Shown here: in pieces, positions 53,449 to 60,545 of the stretch
Layout of the letters: each line of letters starts with the position of its first letter
Numbering within the stretch: position 1 is the stretch's first letter
Origin: Maricaulis salignorans
GTDB lineage: Bacteria; Pseudomonadota; Alphaproteobacteria; Caulobacterales; Maricaulaceae
NCBI RefSeq assembly: GCF_900103475.1
Contig: NZ_FNHG01000002.1
Span: 248,001-312,000 of the forward strand
Length of the DNA stretch: 64,000 nucleotides
Direction: 5' to 3'
Made by a program: the position numbers and the translations under genes
Notes under the pieces: model-generated
What the model was told of the DNA's origin: nothing
The model's database searches: none
The model's input: the letters and a program-made list of their open reading frames with translations, nothing else

Positions 53449-56025
53449 ATGGATAACGCGCAAGACTGGATCGTTCTGAAATTCGGCGGCACCAGCGTCA
53501 AATCGCTGGCCGACTGGCGCGTGATTTCCAAACGCATCGAGACCCTGCGCAAGGACGGCAAGCGCGTCTTCGTGGTCCATAGTGCGCTGGCCGGCATTTC
53601 CAACCAGCTCGAAGCGCTGATCACGGCTGCCATGGCGGGCCAGGGCGAGGCGGAGCTTGCCGCGATCAGGGCGCAGCATGTCGCGCTCGCTTCAGAGCTG
53701 GAGCTCGATGGCGAAACCGTACTGGCGCCCTTCCTTGCCGAGCTGACACAGCTGCGCGCCGGGCTGGCGCTGACCGGGGATGCCTCGCCGCGCTCTCGCG
53801 CCCGCATCATGGCCCAGGGTGAATTGATGGCCACCCGCCTCAGCGCCGCCTGGCTCAACCAGACCGGCCTGGCCTGCCAATGGCTCGACGCGCGCGATCT
53901 GCTGACCAGCCGCAGCGGTGGTCCGGTCAGCGGTTATCTCAGCGCCGATTGCGAGCACGGGCCCGATGCCGGACTGCATCAACGCCTCGATCGCGGTGGA
54001 TACGACGTTGCCCTCACCCAGGGCTTCATTGCCCGCCGCCGCGATGGCGATACCGCCCTGCTCGGCCGCGGCGGTTCGGACACCTCGGCCGCCTATTTCG
54101 CCGCCAAGCTCGGGGCGCAGCGGCTGGAGATATGGACCGATGTCCCCGGCTTCTTCTCCGCTGACCCACGCCTGACCGGCGCAGCGCGCCAGATCAAGGC
54201 GCTCAGCTATGACGAAGCCCAGGAGATCGCCTCCATGGGCGGCTCCGTGCTGCACCCGCGCGCCATCGCGCCGGTGCGTCAGGCCGGAATCGAGATGCAG
54301 GTCTTGTGCACCCACCGCGCAGAGCTCAGCGGCACGCGGATCAGCGCCAGCCCATCGGAAGACGCGCCGCGTCTGAAGGCCGTGTCGGTCAAGTTCGGCG
54401 TCCGCCTGATCACACTCGACAGCGACGGCATGTGGCACGCGTCCGGCTTCCTCGCCAGCGCGTTCGAGCCCTTCGCCCGCCATGGCGTCTCGATCGATCT
54501 GGTCTCGACCTCGCAAACCTCTGTCACTGTTTCGCTGGACGCGGATCCATCCCTCACCCCGGCCGTGCTGGCCGCGCTGCAGGACGAACTTTCCACCATT
54601 GCCCGCGTCGAAATGATCGAGAATTGTGCCGCTGTCTCCATGGTCGGACGCGGTGTACGCGCCCTGCTCTCCCAGCTGGGGCCGGCGATGGAGGCCTTCG
54701 CCCATTATCCCGTGCGCCTGATCAGCCAGGCCGCGAATGATCTCAACCTGACCGTCGTCGTCGATGAGGACCAGGGCAAGCCGCTCTGCCGCCGGCTGCA
54801 CGACCAGCTGATCCAACCCAAGCCGCTCGACCCAACTTTCGGTCCGAGCTGGCGCGAGATCGGTCAGAGCGATGCGCTCATAGATGCCGCCGGACCAGCC
54901 GCCTGGTGGCGCACGAAGCGCGACGCCCTGCTGGCACTGTGCCCGCAGGACGCCCCGCTCTATGTCTATGACCTGGAGACGGTCAGGGCCCGGGCCGAAG
55001 CGGTCGCCACCCTGCCGCACCTGGACCGCGGCTGGTATGCGATGAAGGCCAACGGGCATCCCGACGTGATCCGCACGGCGGTCGCGGCCGGGCTCGGCAT
55101 CGAATGCGTCTCGATCGGCGAGGTTCATGCGGCGATGGCGGCCGTGCCGGGCCTGCCGGTAGACCGCATCCTGTTCACGCCGAATTTCGCGCCGCGCAGC
55201 GAATATGCCGAGGCGATCGAGCTCGGCATTCACCTCACCCTCGACGGGCTGCACCCGCTGCGCCACTGGCCGGAGATTTTCGCCGGTTCGGAGATCACGC
55301 TGCGGATCAATCCCCAGCGCCCGGAAGGCCATCACAAGCATGTGCGCACCGCCGGGCCTGACGCGAAGTTCGGCCTGCATGCCGACGAGCTGCCCGAGGG
55401 CATCGAACTGGCCGCCAGGGCCGGCGCGAAGATCATCGGCCTGCACGTCCACTCCGGCAGCGGCATCAGCGATCCCGATCACTGGCGCCGGGTCGGCGTC
55501 TTCCTGGCGGAAACGGCGCGGGCCCTGCCTGATGTCCGCATTCTCGACCTCGGCGGCGGCCTTGGTGTCGACGAAGCCTCTGGCGCGCGCCGCATCGATA
55601 TGGAAGCCCTGGGTGCGGTGCTGACCGATCTGCACACGGCCTTCCCGCAATACAGTTTCTGGCTCGAGCCGGGCCGCTTCATCATCGCCGAAGCCGGCGT
55701 GCTGCTGGCCCGCGTCACCCAGCTGAAACAGACCCCGGATGCGCGCTTTGTCGGCATCAATGCCGGCATGAACAGCCTGATCCGCCCGGCCCTCTACGGC
55801 GCAAGGCATGAGATTTTCAACCTCACCCATCTCGACGACGCCCCGGCCTACGTCGCCGATATCGTCGGCCCGATCTGCGAAACCGCGGACCGCATGGGCG
55901 CCCAGCGCCTGCTGCCGGAGACCTGGGAAGGTGACGTCTTCCTCATCGCGAATGGCGGCGCTTACGGGCGGGTGATGGCCTCGAGCTATAATATGCGCGA
56001 GCCGGCCGGCGAGGCGGTGATCTAG
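53449..56025 (+). CDS. lysAC: Bifunctional aspartate kinase / diaminopimelate decarboxylase
   Basis: An 858-residue fusion joining the first and last steps of the lysine pathway. Residues 1-465 are a monofunctional-type aspartate kinase: KFGGTSVKS at 11-19, LGRGGSDTSAAYFAAKLGAQ near 205-224, VLHPRAIAPVRQAGI near 268-282, and an ACT region near 315-460. Residues about 490-858 are a PLP-dependent decarboxylase: YAMKANGHPDV with Schiff-base K533, LHVHSGSGISDP near 666, LDLGGGLGV near 702 and EPGRFIIAEAG near 741. GGAG is nine bases before the ATG; an in-frame TTG at 53437 is less likely. No leader peptide or lysine riboswitch is seen. Confidence 0.95.
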   Translation: MDNAQDWIVLKFGGTSVKSLADWRVISKRIETLRKDGKRVFVVHSALAGISNQLEALITAAMAGQGEAELAAIRAQHVALASELELDGETVLAPFLAELTQLRAGLALTGDASPRSRARIMAQGELMATRLSAAWLNQTGLACQWLDARDLLTSRSGGPVSGYLSADCEHGPDAGLHQRLDRGGYDVALTQGFIARRRDGDTALLGRGGSDTSAAYFAAKLGAQRLEIWTDVPGFFSADPRLTGAARQIKALSYDEAQEIASMGGSVLHPRAIAPVRQAGIEMQVLCTHRAELSGTRISASPSEDAPRLKAVSVKFGVRLITLDSDGMWHASGFLASAFEPFARHGVSIDLVSTSQTSVTVSLDADPSLTPAVLAALQDELSTIARVEMIENCAAVSMVGRGVRALLSQLGPAMEAFAHYPVRLISQAANDLNLTVVVDEDQGKPLCRRLHDQLIQPKPLDPTFGPSWREIGQSDALIDAAGPAAWWRTKRDALLALCPQDAPLYVYDLETVRARAEAVATLPHLDRGWYAMKANGHPDVIRTAVAAGLGIECVSIGEVHAAMAAVPGLPVDRILFTPNFAPRSEYAEAIELGIHLTLDGLHPLRHWPEIFAGSEITLRINPQRPEGHHKHVRTAGPDAKFGLHADELPEGIELAARAGAKIIGLHVHSGSGISDPDHWRRVGVFLAETARALPDVRILDLGGGLGVDEASGARRIDMEALGAVLTDLHTAFPQYSFWLEPGRFIIAEAGVLLARVTQLKQTPDARFVGINAGMNSLIRPALYGARHEIFNLTHLDDAPAYVADIVGPICETADRMGAQRLLPETWEGDVFLIANGGAYGRVMASSYNMREPAGEAVI

Positions 56026-56030
56026 GGGGC

Positions 56031-56066
56031 GGGACATGCTCCGGCCGCATGGCCGGTGCGTGTCCC
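56031..56066. repeat. Hairpin 1 after lysAC (GGGACATG element)
   Basis: GGGACATGCTCCGGCC, loop GCAT, GGCCGGTGCGTGTCCC: a long imperfect stem followed by GTTTTG. It begins six bases after the lysAC stop and probably terminates it. Its arms match the second hairpin and the one at 20687. Confidence 0.7.
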
Positions 56067-56097
56067 GTTTTGCGTAGTGGATACTCGCCCACGAAAT

Positions 56098-56133
56098 GGG
56101 GACACGCACCCGCTGAAGCGGGACCATGTCCCC
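56098..56133. repeat. Hairpin 2 before the nrdB stop (inverted copy)
   Basis: GGGGACACGCACCCGC, loop TGAA, GCGGGACCATGTCCCC. It is arranged as an inverted copy of hairpin 1: GGGACATG pairs with CATGTCCC and GCGTGTCCC with GGGACACGC across the 97-base region. This gives a BIME-like pair between convergent lysAC and nrdB. Confidence 0.7.
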
Positions 56134-56140
56134 GAGACGT

Positions 56141-57172
56141 TTACTCCGCCGGCTCGACCTTTTTCGCCTTGCCCTGGTCGAACATTGACCAGACGCCGTC
56201 ATCGCCGTGCCAGTCGCCCTTGGTGGCGCCCTTGGAATATTCCGTGGCGCGGGCTTCGAAGAAATTGGCGTGTTCGACGCCGTTGAGAATCTCCGACAGC
56301 CAGGGCAGCGGGTGTTTCTCGATATTGTAGATCTTGGGCAGGCCGAGCTGTTGCAGGCGCCAGTCGGCGATGTAGCGGATATAGGTCTTGATATCGGCCG
56401 GGGTCATGCCTTCGACCTCGCCCATTTCGAAGGCGAGCTCGATGAATTTGTCTTCCAGTGCCACGACGGTGCGGCAGCAATCGACGATATCATCCTTGAC
56501 CGCCTGGCTCAGCGCGCCGGTCTCTTCGGCGAAGGCGTGGAAGAGCTTGATCATGCCTTCGCAATGCAGGCTCTCATCGCGAATCGACCAGGTGACGATC
56601 TGGCCCATGCCCTTCATCTTGTTGAGGCGCGGAAAATTCATCAGCATGGCGAAGGACGCGAACAGTTGCAGGCCTTCGGTGAAGGCGCCGAACATCGCGA
56701 CCGTGCGCAATATGTCTTCATTGCTGTCGACACCGAATTTCTGCATGAAATCGTGTTTGTCCGACATCGCCTTGTAATCCATGAAGGCGGAGAATTCGCT
56801 GTCGGGCATGCCGATCGTCTCGAGCAGAAGCGCATAGGCGGCAATATGGATCGTCTCCATATTGGAGAAGGCCGACAGCATCATCTTCACCTCGACGGGT
56901 TTGAAGACGCGCGCATAGCGCTCCATGTAATTATCGTTCACCTCAATGTCGGACTGGGTGAAAAAGCGGAAGATCTGGGTCAGCAGATTGCGCTCATTGT
57001 CATTGAGCTTGGTCGCCCAGTCCTTGCAGTCTTCACCGAGCGGAACCTCTTCCGGCATCCAGTGAACCTGTTGCTGCTTCTTCCAGAAATCATGCGCCCA
57101 CGGATAACGAAACGGCTTGTAGGCGTGGCTCAGGGTCATCAGACCCGGAATGTCAGCGGATTTCTCGGTCAT
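56141..57172 (-). CDS. nrdB: Ribonucleotide reductase class Ia, beta subunit
   Basis: Di-iron radical subunit (343 residues). The ligand and radical tyrosine set is METIHIAAYALLLE at about residues 103-116: glutamate and histidine spaced EXXH, with the tyrosine four residues later, as in E. coli E115, H118, Y122. FTEGLQLFASFAML near 161-174 and RDESLHCEGMIKLFHAF near 196-212 supply the remaining ligands. There is no N-terminal ATP-cone. It lies about 1.2 kb from nrdA on the same strand, with an unrelated gene between. Confidence 0.96.
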   Translation of the reverse strand: MTEKSADIPGLMTLSHAYKPFRYPWAHDFWKKQQQVHWMPEEVPLGEDCKDWATKLNDNERNLLTQIFRFFTQSDIEVNDNYMERYARVFKPVEVKMMLSAFSNMETIHIAAYALLLETIGMPDSEFSAFMDYKAMSDKHDFMQKFGVDSNEDILRTVAMFGAFTEGLQLFASFAMLMNFPRLNKMKGMGQIVTWSIRDESLHCEGMIKLFHAFAEETGALSQAVKDDIVDCCRTVVALEDKFIELAFEMGEVEGMTPADIKTYIRYIADWRLQQLGLPKIYNIEKHPLPWLSEILNGVEHANFFEARATEYSKGATKGDWHGDDGVWSMFDQGKAKKVEPAE

Positions 57173-57296
57173 AGCGGCTCACCTCAGGCAAATGGGAATC
57201 GGTTTCGACCCGACACACAACATATTGCGTCTGTGGTTAGCAAAACGTCTACAGCTAGATGCGGGTTGGACTCAGTTTGCCGGGGGAAAACTGAGT

Positions 57297-58115
57297 CTAC
57301 CAGCGCCAATTCACGGTCACGGCACCAAAATTATCGCTCTCGCGAAATTTGTCGACACCGACCACATAGCGATAATTGCGCTGCACATAGGCCAGTGAGA
57401 GATCGACTTCACCGACCCGCATGGCGACACCAGCCTGGGCGTCGCCGATCACCTCGCGTGAGGTCATGTAGACGGCGCGATTGAAGTCCATGCCCTGGGC
57501 CGGATCATACATCAGCGCCCGCCGGTCGGCGCCCGCGAACACATACCAGCTGGGATAATCATCGGCGAGATAGCGTCCGATGCGGACCTCGGCACCGGCA
57601 CCGGCGGCCGAGCCATCGGGTCCGAGACTGACGGCTGCGCGCGGGGTCAGCGAGACATCGAGCTGTTCGCCCTCGCCGCGCGACACGAAGGGCCGTTCGT
57701 AATTCACCGCAACAATGGTCTGGTGGTCGGCCGGGTCGACAATGACCGGGGAATGCTCGCCGCGGCCCGGCCGGGTAATCCCGAAATTCGCATCGCGCGC
57801 GGCATCATCAAGCACCGCGACCTGGATCGTCCCGGCCGCGCCCATATCAAATTGCGCCGCCGGCTGGACTGTCATCGCCGCAAAGGCATCGCGGTCGGCC
57901 TGGCCGGAATTGAGCGCCAGCGCCGTCAGCGCGACGCGGGCTGCCGGAGCCGAGAGTGGGCGGACCGAGGTTTCAGCCGCAAACTGTCCCTGGATCATCT
58001 GATTGGCGGAGGCCCATTCAGACCGGGCCTGACCGGGCGCTGTCAGCACATAGCTGGCACCGGAGAACGCGATTATGCCCGCGCAGAGCAATTGTGATGT
58101 CCGTCCCAGTCGCAT
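57297..58115 (-). CDS. Exported beta-rich protein, possibly LpxR-like outer-membrane protein
   Basis: A 272-residue exported protein with a signal peptide at the N-terminus (LLCAGIIAFSGASYVLTAPG). The C-terminal half alternates as a beta-barrel: SWYVFAGADRRALMYDPAQG, VYMTSREVIGDAQAGVAMRV, GEVDLSLAYVQRNYRYVVGV and a final strand FGAVTVNWRW ending in an aromatic. This resembles LpxR/DUF2219 lipid A deacylase C-termini, but I cannot confirm active-site residues. GGGGAG is four bases before the ATG at 58115. It lies between nrdA and nrdB. Confidence 0.72.
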   Translation of the reverse strand: MRLGRTSQLLCAGIIAFSGASYVLTAPGQARSEWASANQMIQGQFAAETSVRPLSAPAARVALTALALNSGQADRDAFAAMTVQPAAQFDMGAAGTIQVAVLDDAARDANFGITRPGRGEHSPVIVDPADHQTIVAVNYERPFVSRGEGEQLDVSLTPRAAVSLGPDGSAAGAGAEVRIGRYLADDYPSWYVFAGADRRALMYDPAQGMDFNRAVYMTSREVIGDAQAGVAMRVGEVDLSLAYVQRNYRYVVGVDKFRESDNFGAVTVNWRW

Positions 58116-58175
58116 CGCACTCTCCCCAGAAGCGATACAAGCAAAATCCAGGTGCCAACGCACCCGGATTCACCC

Positions 58176-58194
58176 TTAACGAGAATATCGTTAA
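58176..58194. promoter_or_regulatory. Inverted repeat TTAACGA-N5-TCGTTAA
   Basis: A perfect 7+5+7 inverted repeat, 61 bases before the start of the exported-protein gene. Its position fits an operator overlapping that promoter. The arms contain TTAAC half-sites, but the spacing is not that of CtrA. The regulator is unknown. Confidence 0.5.
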
Positions 58195-58286
58195 CGGGTT
58201 TCGCGGCCCTTCGTCCACCCAAATGCGGATGAGGGGGTCAGTTTTCTGACGAGACTGGCCAATTACTCCGCCCCGGACGCGACGTG

Positions 58287-58323
58287 AAAACGCCGGCACT
58301 CCGAGGGGAAGCACCGGCGTTTT
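58287..58323 (-). terminator. Intrinsic terminator of nrdA
   Basis: AAAACGCCGG (58287-58296) and CCGGCGTTTT (58314-58323) form a 10-bp stem. It lies 22 bases after the nrdA stop on the minus strand and ends in TTTT in that direction. Confidence 0.82.
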
Positions 58324-58344
58324 CGATACCCTGCGGCCAGCAAA

Positions 58345-60249
58345 TTATTGGCAGGCGAGGCATTCCTCGTAATCGGTCGGGGCTGCGGCCGCGAGCGATT
58401 CCTCGATATCGGACTTGTTCTGCGAACCGGCATAGGCGGTGCGCTGGACCGATTTGGAGCGGCAATAATACAGCGATTTCACGCCGCGCTCCCAGGCCGT
58501 CCAATGCAGCATGTGCAGATCCCACTTATTGATATCGCCCGGCAGGAAGACATTGAGCGATTGCGACTGGCACACGAAAGGCGTGCGGTCGGCGGCATGC
58601 TCGATCACCCAGCGCTGGTCGATTTCAAACGCGGTACGGAACAGCGCCTTCTCGTGCTCGTCGAGCGCGTCGAGATGCTGGACCGAGCCTTCATGCTCGA
58701 GAATCGAGGACCAGGTCTCGGGCTCGTTGAGGCCCTTCTCGTCGAGCAGGGCTTCGAGTTGCGGATTCTTGACCGTGGTCGAACCCGACAGCGTCTTGTG
58801 GGTGTAGACATTGGCCGGGATTGGCTCGATGCCGGCAGAGACACCGCCGCAAATGATCGAGATCGAAGCGGTCGGCGCGATCGCCAGCTTGTGCGAGAAG
58901 CGCGCCTTGACGCCATTCTCTTCGGCATCGCGGCAGGCCCCGCGCTCCTCGGCCAGAACCACCGAGGCGGCATCGGCATGGGTGCGGATATGCTTGAACA
59001 TCTTCATGTTCCAGCTTTTCGCCATCGCCGATTCAAACGGGGCATTCATCTGCTGCAGGAAGGTGTGGAAGCCCATCAGGCCGAGACCGACCGAACGCTC
59101 GCAGATCGCCGAATATACAGCGCGGTCCATTTCCGGTGGCGCGCGATCGATGAAGTCCTGCAGCACATTGTCGAGGAAGCGGAAAATATCCTCGATGAAG
59201 GTCGGATCATCCTTCCATTCGAGATATTTGGTCGCGTTCAACGAGGACAGGCAGCACACAGCAGTGCGATCATTGCCATGATGATCGAAACCGGTCGGCA
59301 GCATGATTTCCGAACACAGATTCGACTGGCGCACCTTGAGGCCCAGCTTGCGCTGGTGAGCCGGCAGGTTGTTGTTCACCGTGTCAGAGAAAATGATGTA
59401 GGGCTCGCCGGTCTGCAGGCGCAGCTCCATCACTTTTTGCCACAGCTTGCGCGCATTGACGGTCTTGACGACCTCTTTGCTTTTTGGCGAAAGCAGTTCG
59501 AACTCGAGATCATCGCGCACGGCCTCCATGAAGGCATCGGTGATGTTGAGGCCGTGATGGAGATTCAGTGACTTGCGATTGAAATCGCCGGACGCCTTGC
59601 GGATTTCGAGAAATTCCTCGATTTCCGGATGGTGGATGTCGAGATAGACGGCGGCTGAACCGCGGCGCAGCGACCCTTGCGAGATCGCCAGGGTCAGGCT
59701 GTCCATCACGCGGATGAAGGGAATGATGCCGGAGGTCTGGCCATTGACGCCGATTTTCTCGCCGATCGAACGGACATCGCCCCAATAGGTTCCGATGCCG
59801 CCGCCATTGGAAGCGAGCCAGACATTTTCCGTCCAGGTGCCGACAATATCGTCGAGGCTGTCGCCGACCGAATTGAGGAAGCAGGAGATCGGCAGGCCGC
59901 GCTCGGCGCCGCCATTCGACAGGACCGGCGTGGCCGGCATGAACCAGAGATTCGAGATATAGTCATACAGGCGCTGGGCGTGCTCGGCATCGTCGGCATA
60001 GGCCGTGGCGACGCGGGCAAACATGTCCTGATAGCTCTCATCGGGGAGCAGATAGCGATCTTCCAGGGTGCGCTTGCCGAACTCGGTCAGCAGGGCATCG
60101 CGGCTGCGATCGATACGGATCGATTCCACCACGCGCAAATGCGTCGCCGCGTTCGATTTCGGCTGTCCACGGCGGGGCGCACGGACGATATCCGCGCCGC
60201 TGTCTAACTTGCGGCTGGTGGCCGAATCCGGTGGCGTCATGGTGGTCAT
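58345..60249 (-). CDS. nrdA: Ribonucleotide reductase class Ia, alpha subunit, without ATP-cone
   Basis: Catalytic subunit (634 residues) reducing ribonucleoside diphosphates. Active-site cysteines: C123 in PISCFLNSVGDS, C312 in SNLCSEI and a third in AVCCLSSLN. The glutamate after C312 and the C-terminal redox pair ECLACQ are present. The fold starts about residue 45 (RIDRSRDALLTEFGKRTLED), leaving no room for the roughly 90-residue N-terminal ATP-cone. The ATG at 60249 follows GGAGTTGAGGAGC; a second in-frame ATG is at 60240. Upstream are two NrdR-type boxes and a CtrA-type box. Confidence 0.96.
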   Translation of the reverse strand: MTTMTPPDSATSRKLDSGADIVRAPRRGQPKSNAATHLRVVESIRIDRSRDALLTEFGKRTLEDRYLLPDESYQDMFARVATAYADDAEHAQRLYDYISNLWFMPATPVLSNGGAERGLPISCFLNSVGDSLDDIVGTWTENVWLASNGGGIGTYWGDVRSIGEKIGVNGQTSGIIPFIRVMDSLTLAISQGSLRRGSAAVYLDIHHPEIEEFLEIRKASGDFNRKSLNLHHGLNITDAFMEAVRDDLEFELLSPKSKEVVKTVNARKLWQKVMELRLQTGEPYIIFSDTVNNNLPAHQRKLGLKVRQSNLCSEIMLPTGFDHHGNDRTAVCCLSSLNATKYLEWKDDPTFIEDIFRFLDNVLQDFIDRAPPEMDRAVYSAICERSVGLGLMGFHTFLQQMNAPFESAMAKSWNMKMFKHIRTHADAASVVLAEERGACRDAEENGVKARFSHKLAIAPTASISIICGGVSAGIEPIPANVYTHKTLSGSTTVKNPQLEALLDEKGLNEPETWSSILEHEGSVQHLDALDEHEKALFRTAFEIDQRWVIEHAADRTPFVCQSQSLNVFLPGDINKWDLHMLHWTAWERGVKSLYYCRSKSVQRTAYAGSQNKSDIEESLAAAAPTDYEECLACQ

Positions 60250-60332
60250 GCTCCTCAACTCCGAGACAATTCTTCCCTGCGGTGCGCGGATGTCGATTCG
60301 CGTACCCGGCAGACCCGAATGGTCGGAAAAAC

Positions 60333-60376
60333 CTGTATAGTGTGCCGCTGTCTCCAGCCGACCCAATATATAGTGG
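60333..60376. promoter_or_regulatory. Pair of NrdR-type boxes before nrdA
   Basis: Two elements related to ACACTATATATAGTGT: CTGTATAGTGTG (about 60333-60344) and CCCAATATATAGTGGATC (about 60362-60379). Their TATAGTG cores start 33 bases apart, near three helical turns. NrdR boxes occur as such pairs in ribonucleotide reductase promoters. Confidence 0.65.
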
Positions 60377-60431
60377 ATCAACCTTGGCCTCGTGGTCAAC
60401 GGGGCATACCGGTCGAAAGCGGTTTTTTTAG

Positions 60432-60447
60432 TTAATGACCGGTTAAC
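60432..60447. promoter_or_regulatory. CtrA-type box TTAA-N7-TTAAC
   Basis: TTAATGACCGGTTAAC at 60432-60447 is an exact TTAA-N7-TTAAC motif, the CtrA consensus of Caulobacter and relatives. It lies about 185 bases before the nrdA start, upstream of the NrdR-type boxes. Confidence 0.6.
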
Positions 60448-60492
60448 CACGAAGGCAAGCCGGCATACCCGGTTAATCTATCAGACAGCCCT

Positions 60493-60528
60493 GCAGGCAG
60501 GCCTCAAATCCGTTTGAGGCCTGCCTGC
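60493..60528. terminator. Perfect 16-bp hairpin after putA
   Basis: GCAGGCAGGCCTCAAA, loop TCCG, TTTGAGGCCTGCCTGC: a perfect 16-bp stem starting 18 bases after the putA stop (minus strand). The T-run is weak on that side, so it could be a terminator or protect the mRNA 3' end. Confidence 0.65.
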
Positions 60529-60545
60529 AAAAGCCGGAAACCGGC

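Noticed and set aside
53692-56202. 836-codon open frame on the minus strand opposite lysAC
   Set aside because: It mirrors a clear 858-residue enzyme; long antisense frames are expected at this GC content, and the translation has no recognisable domain.
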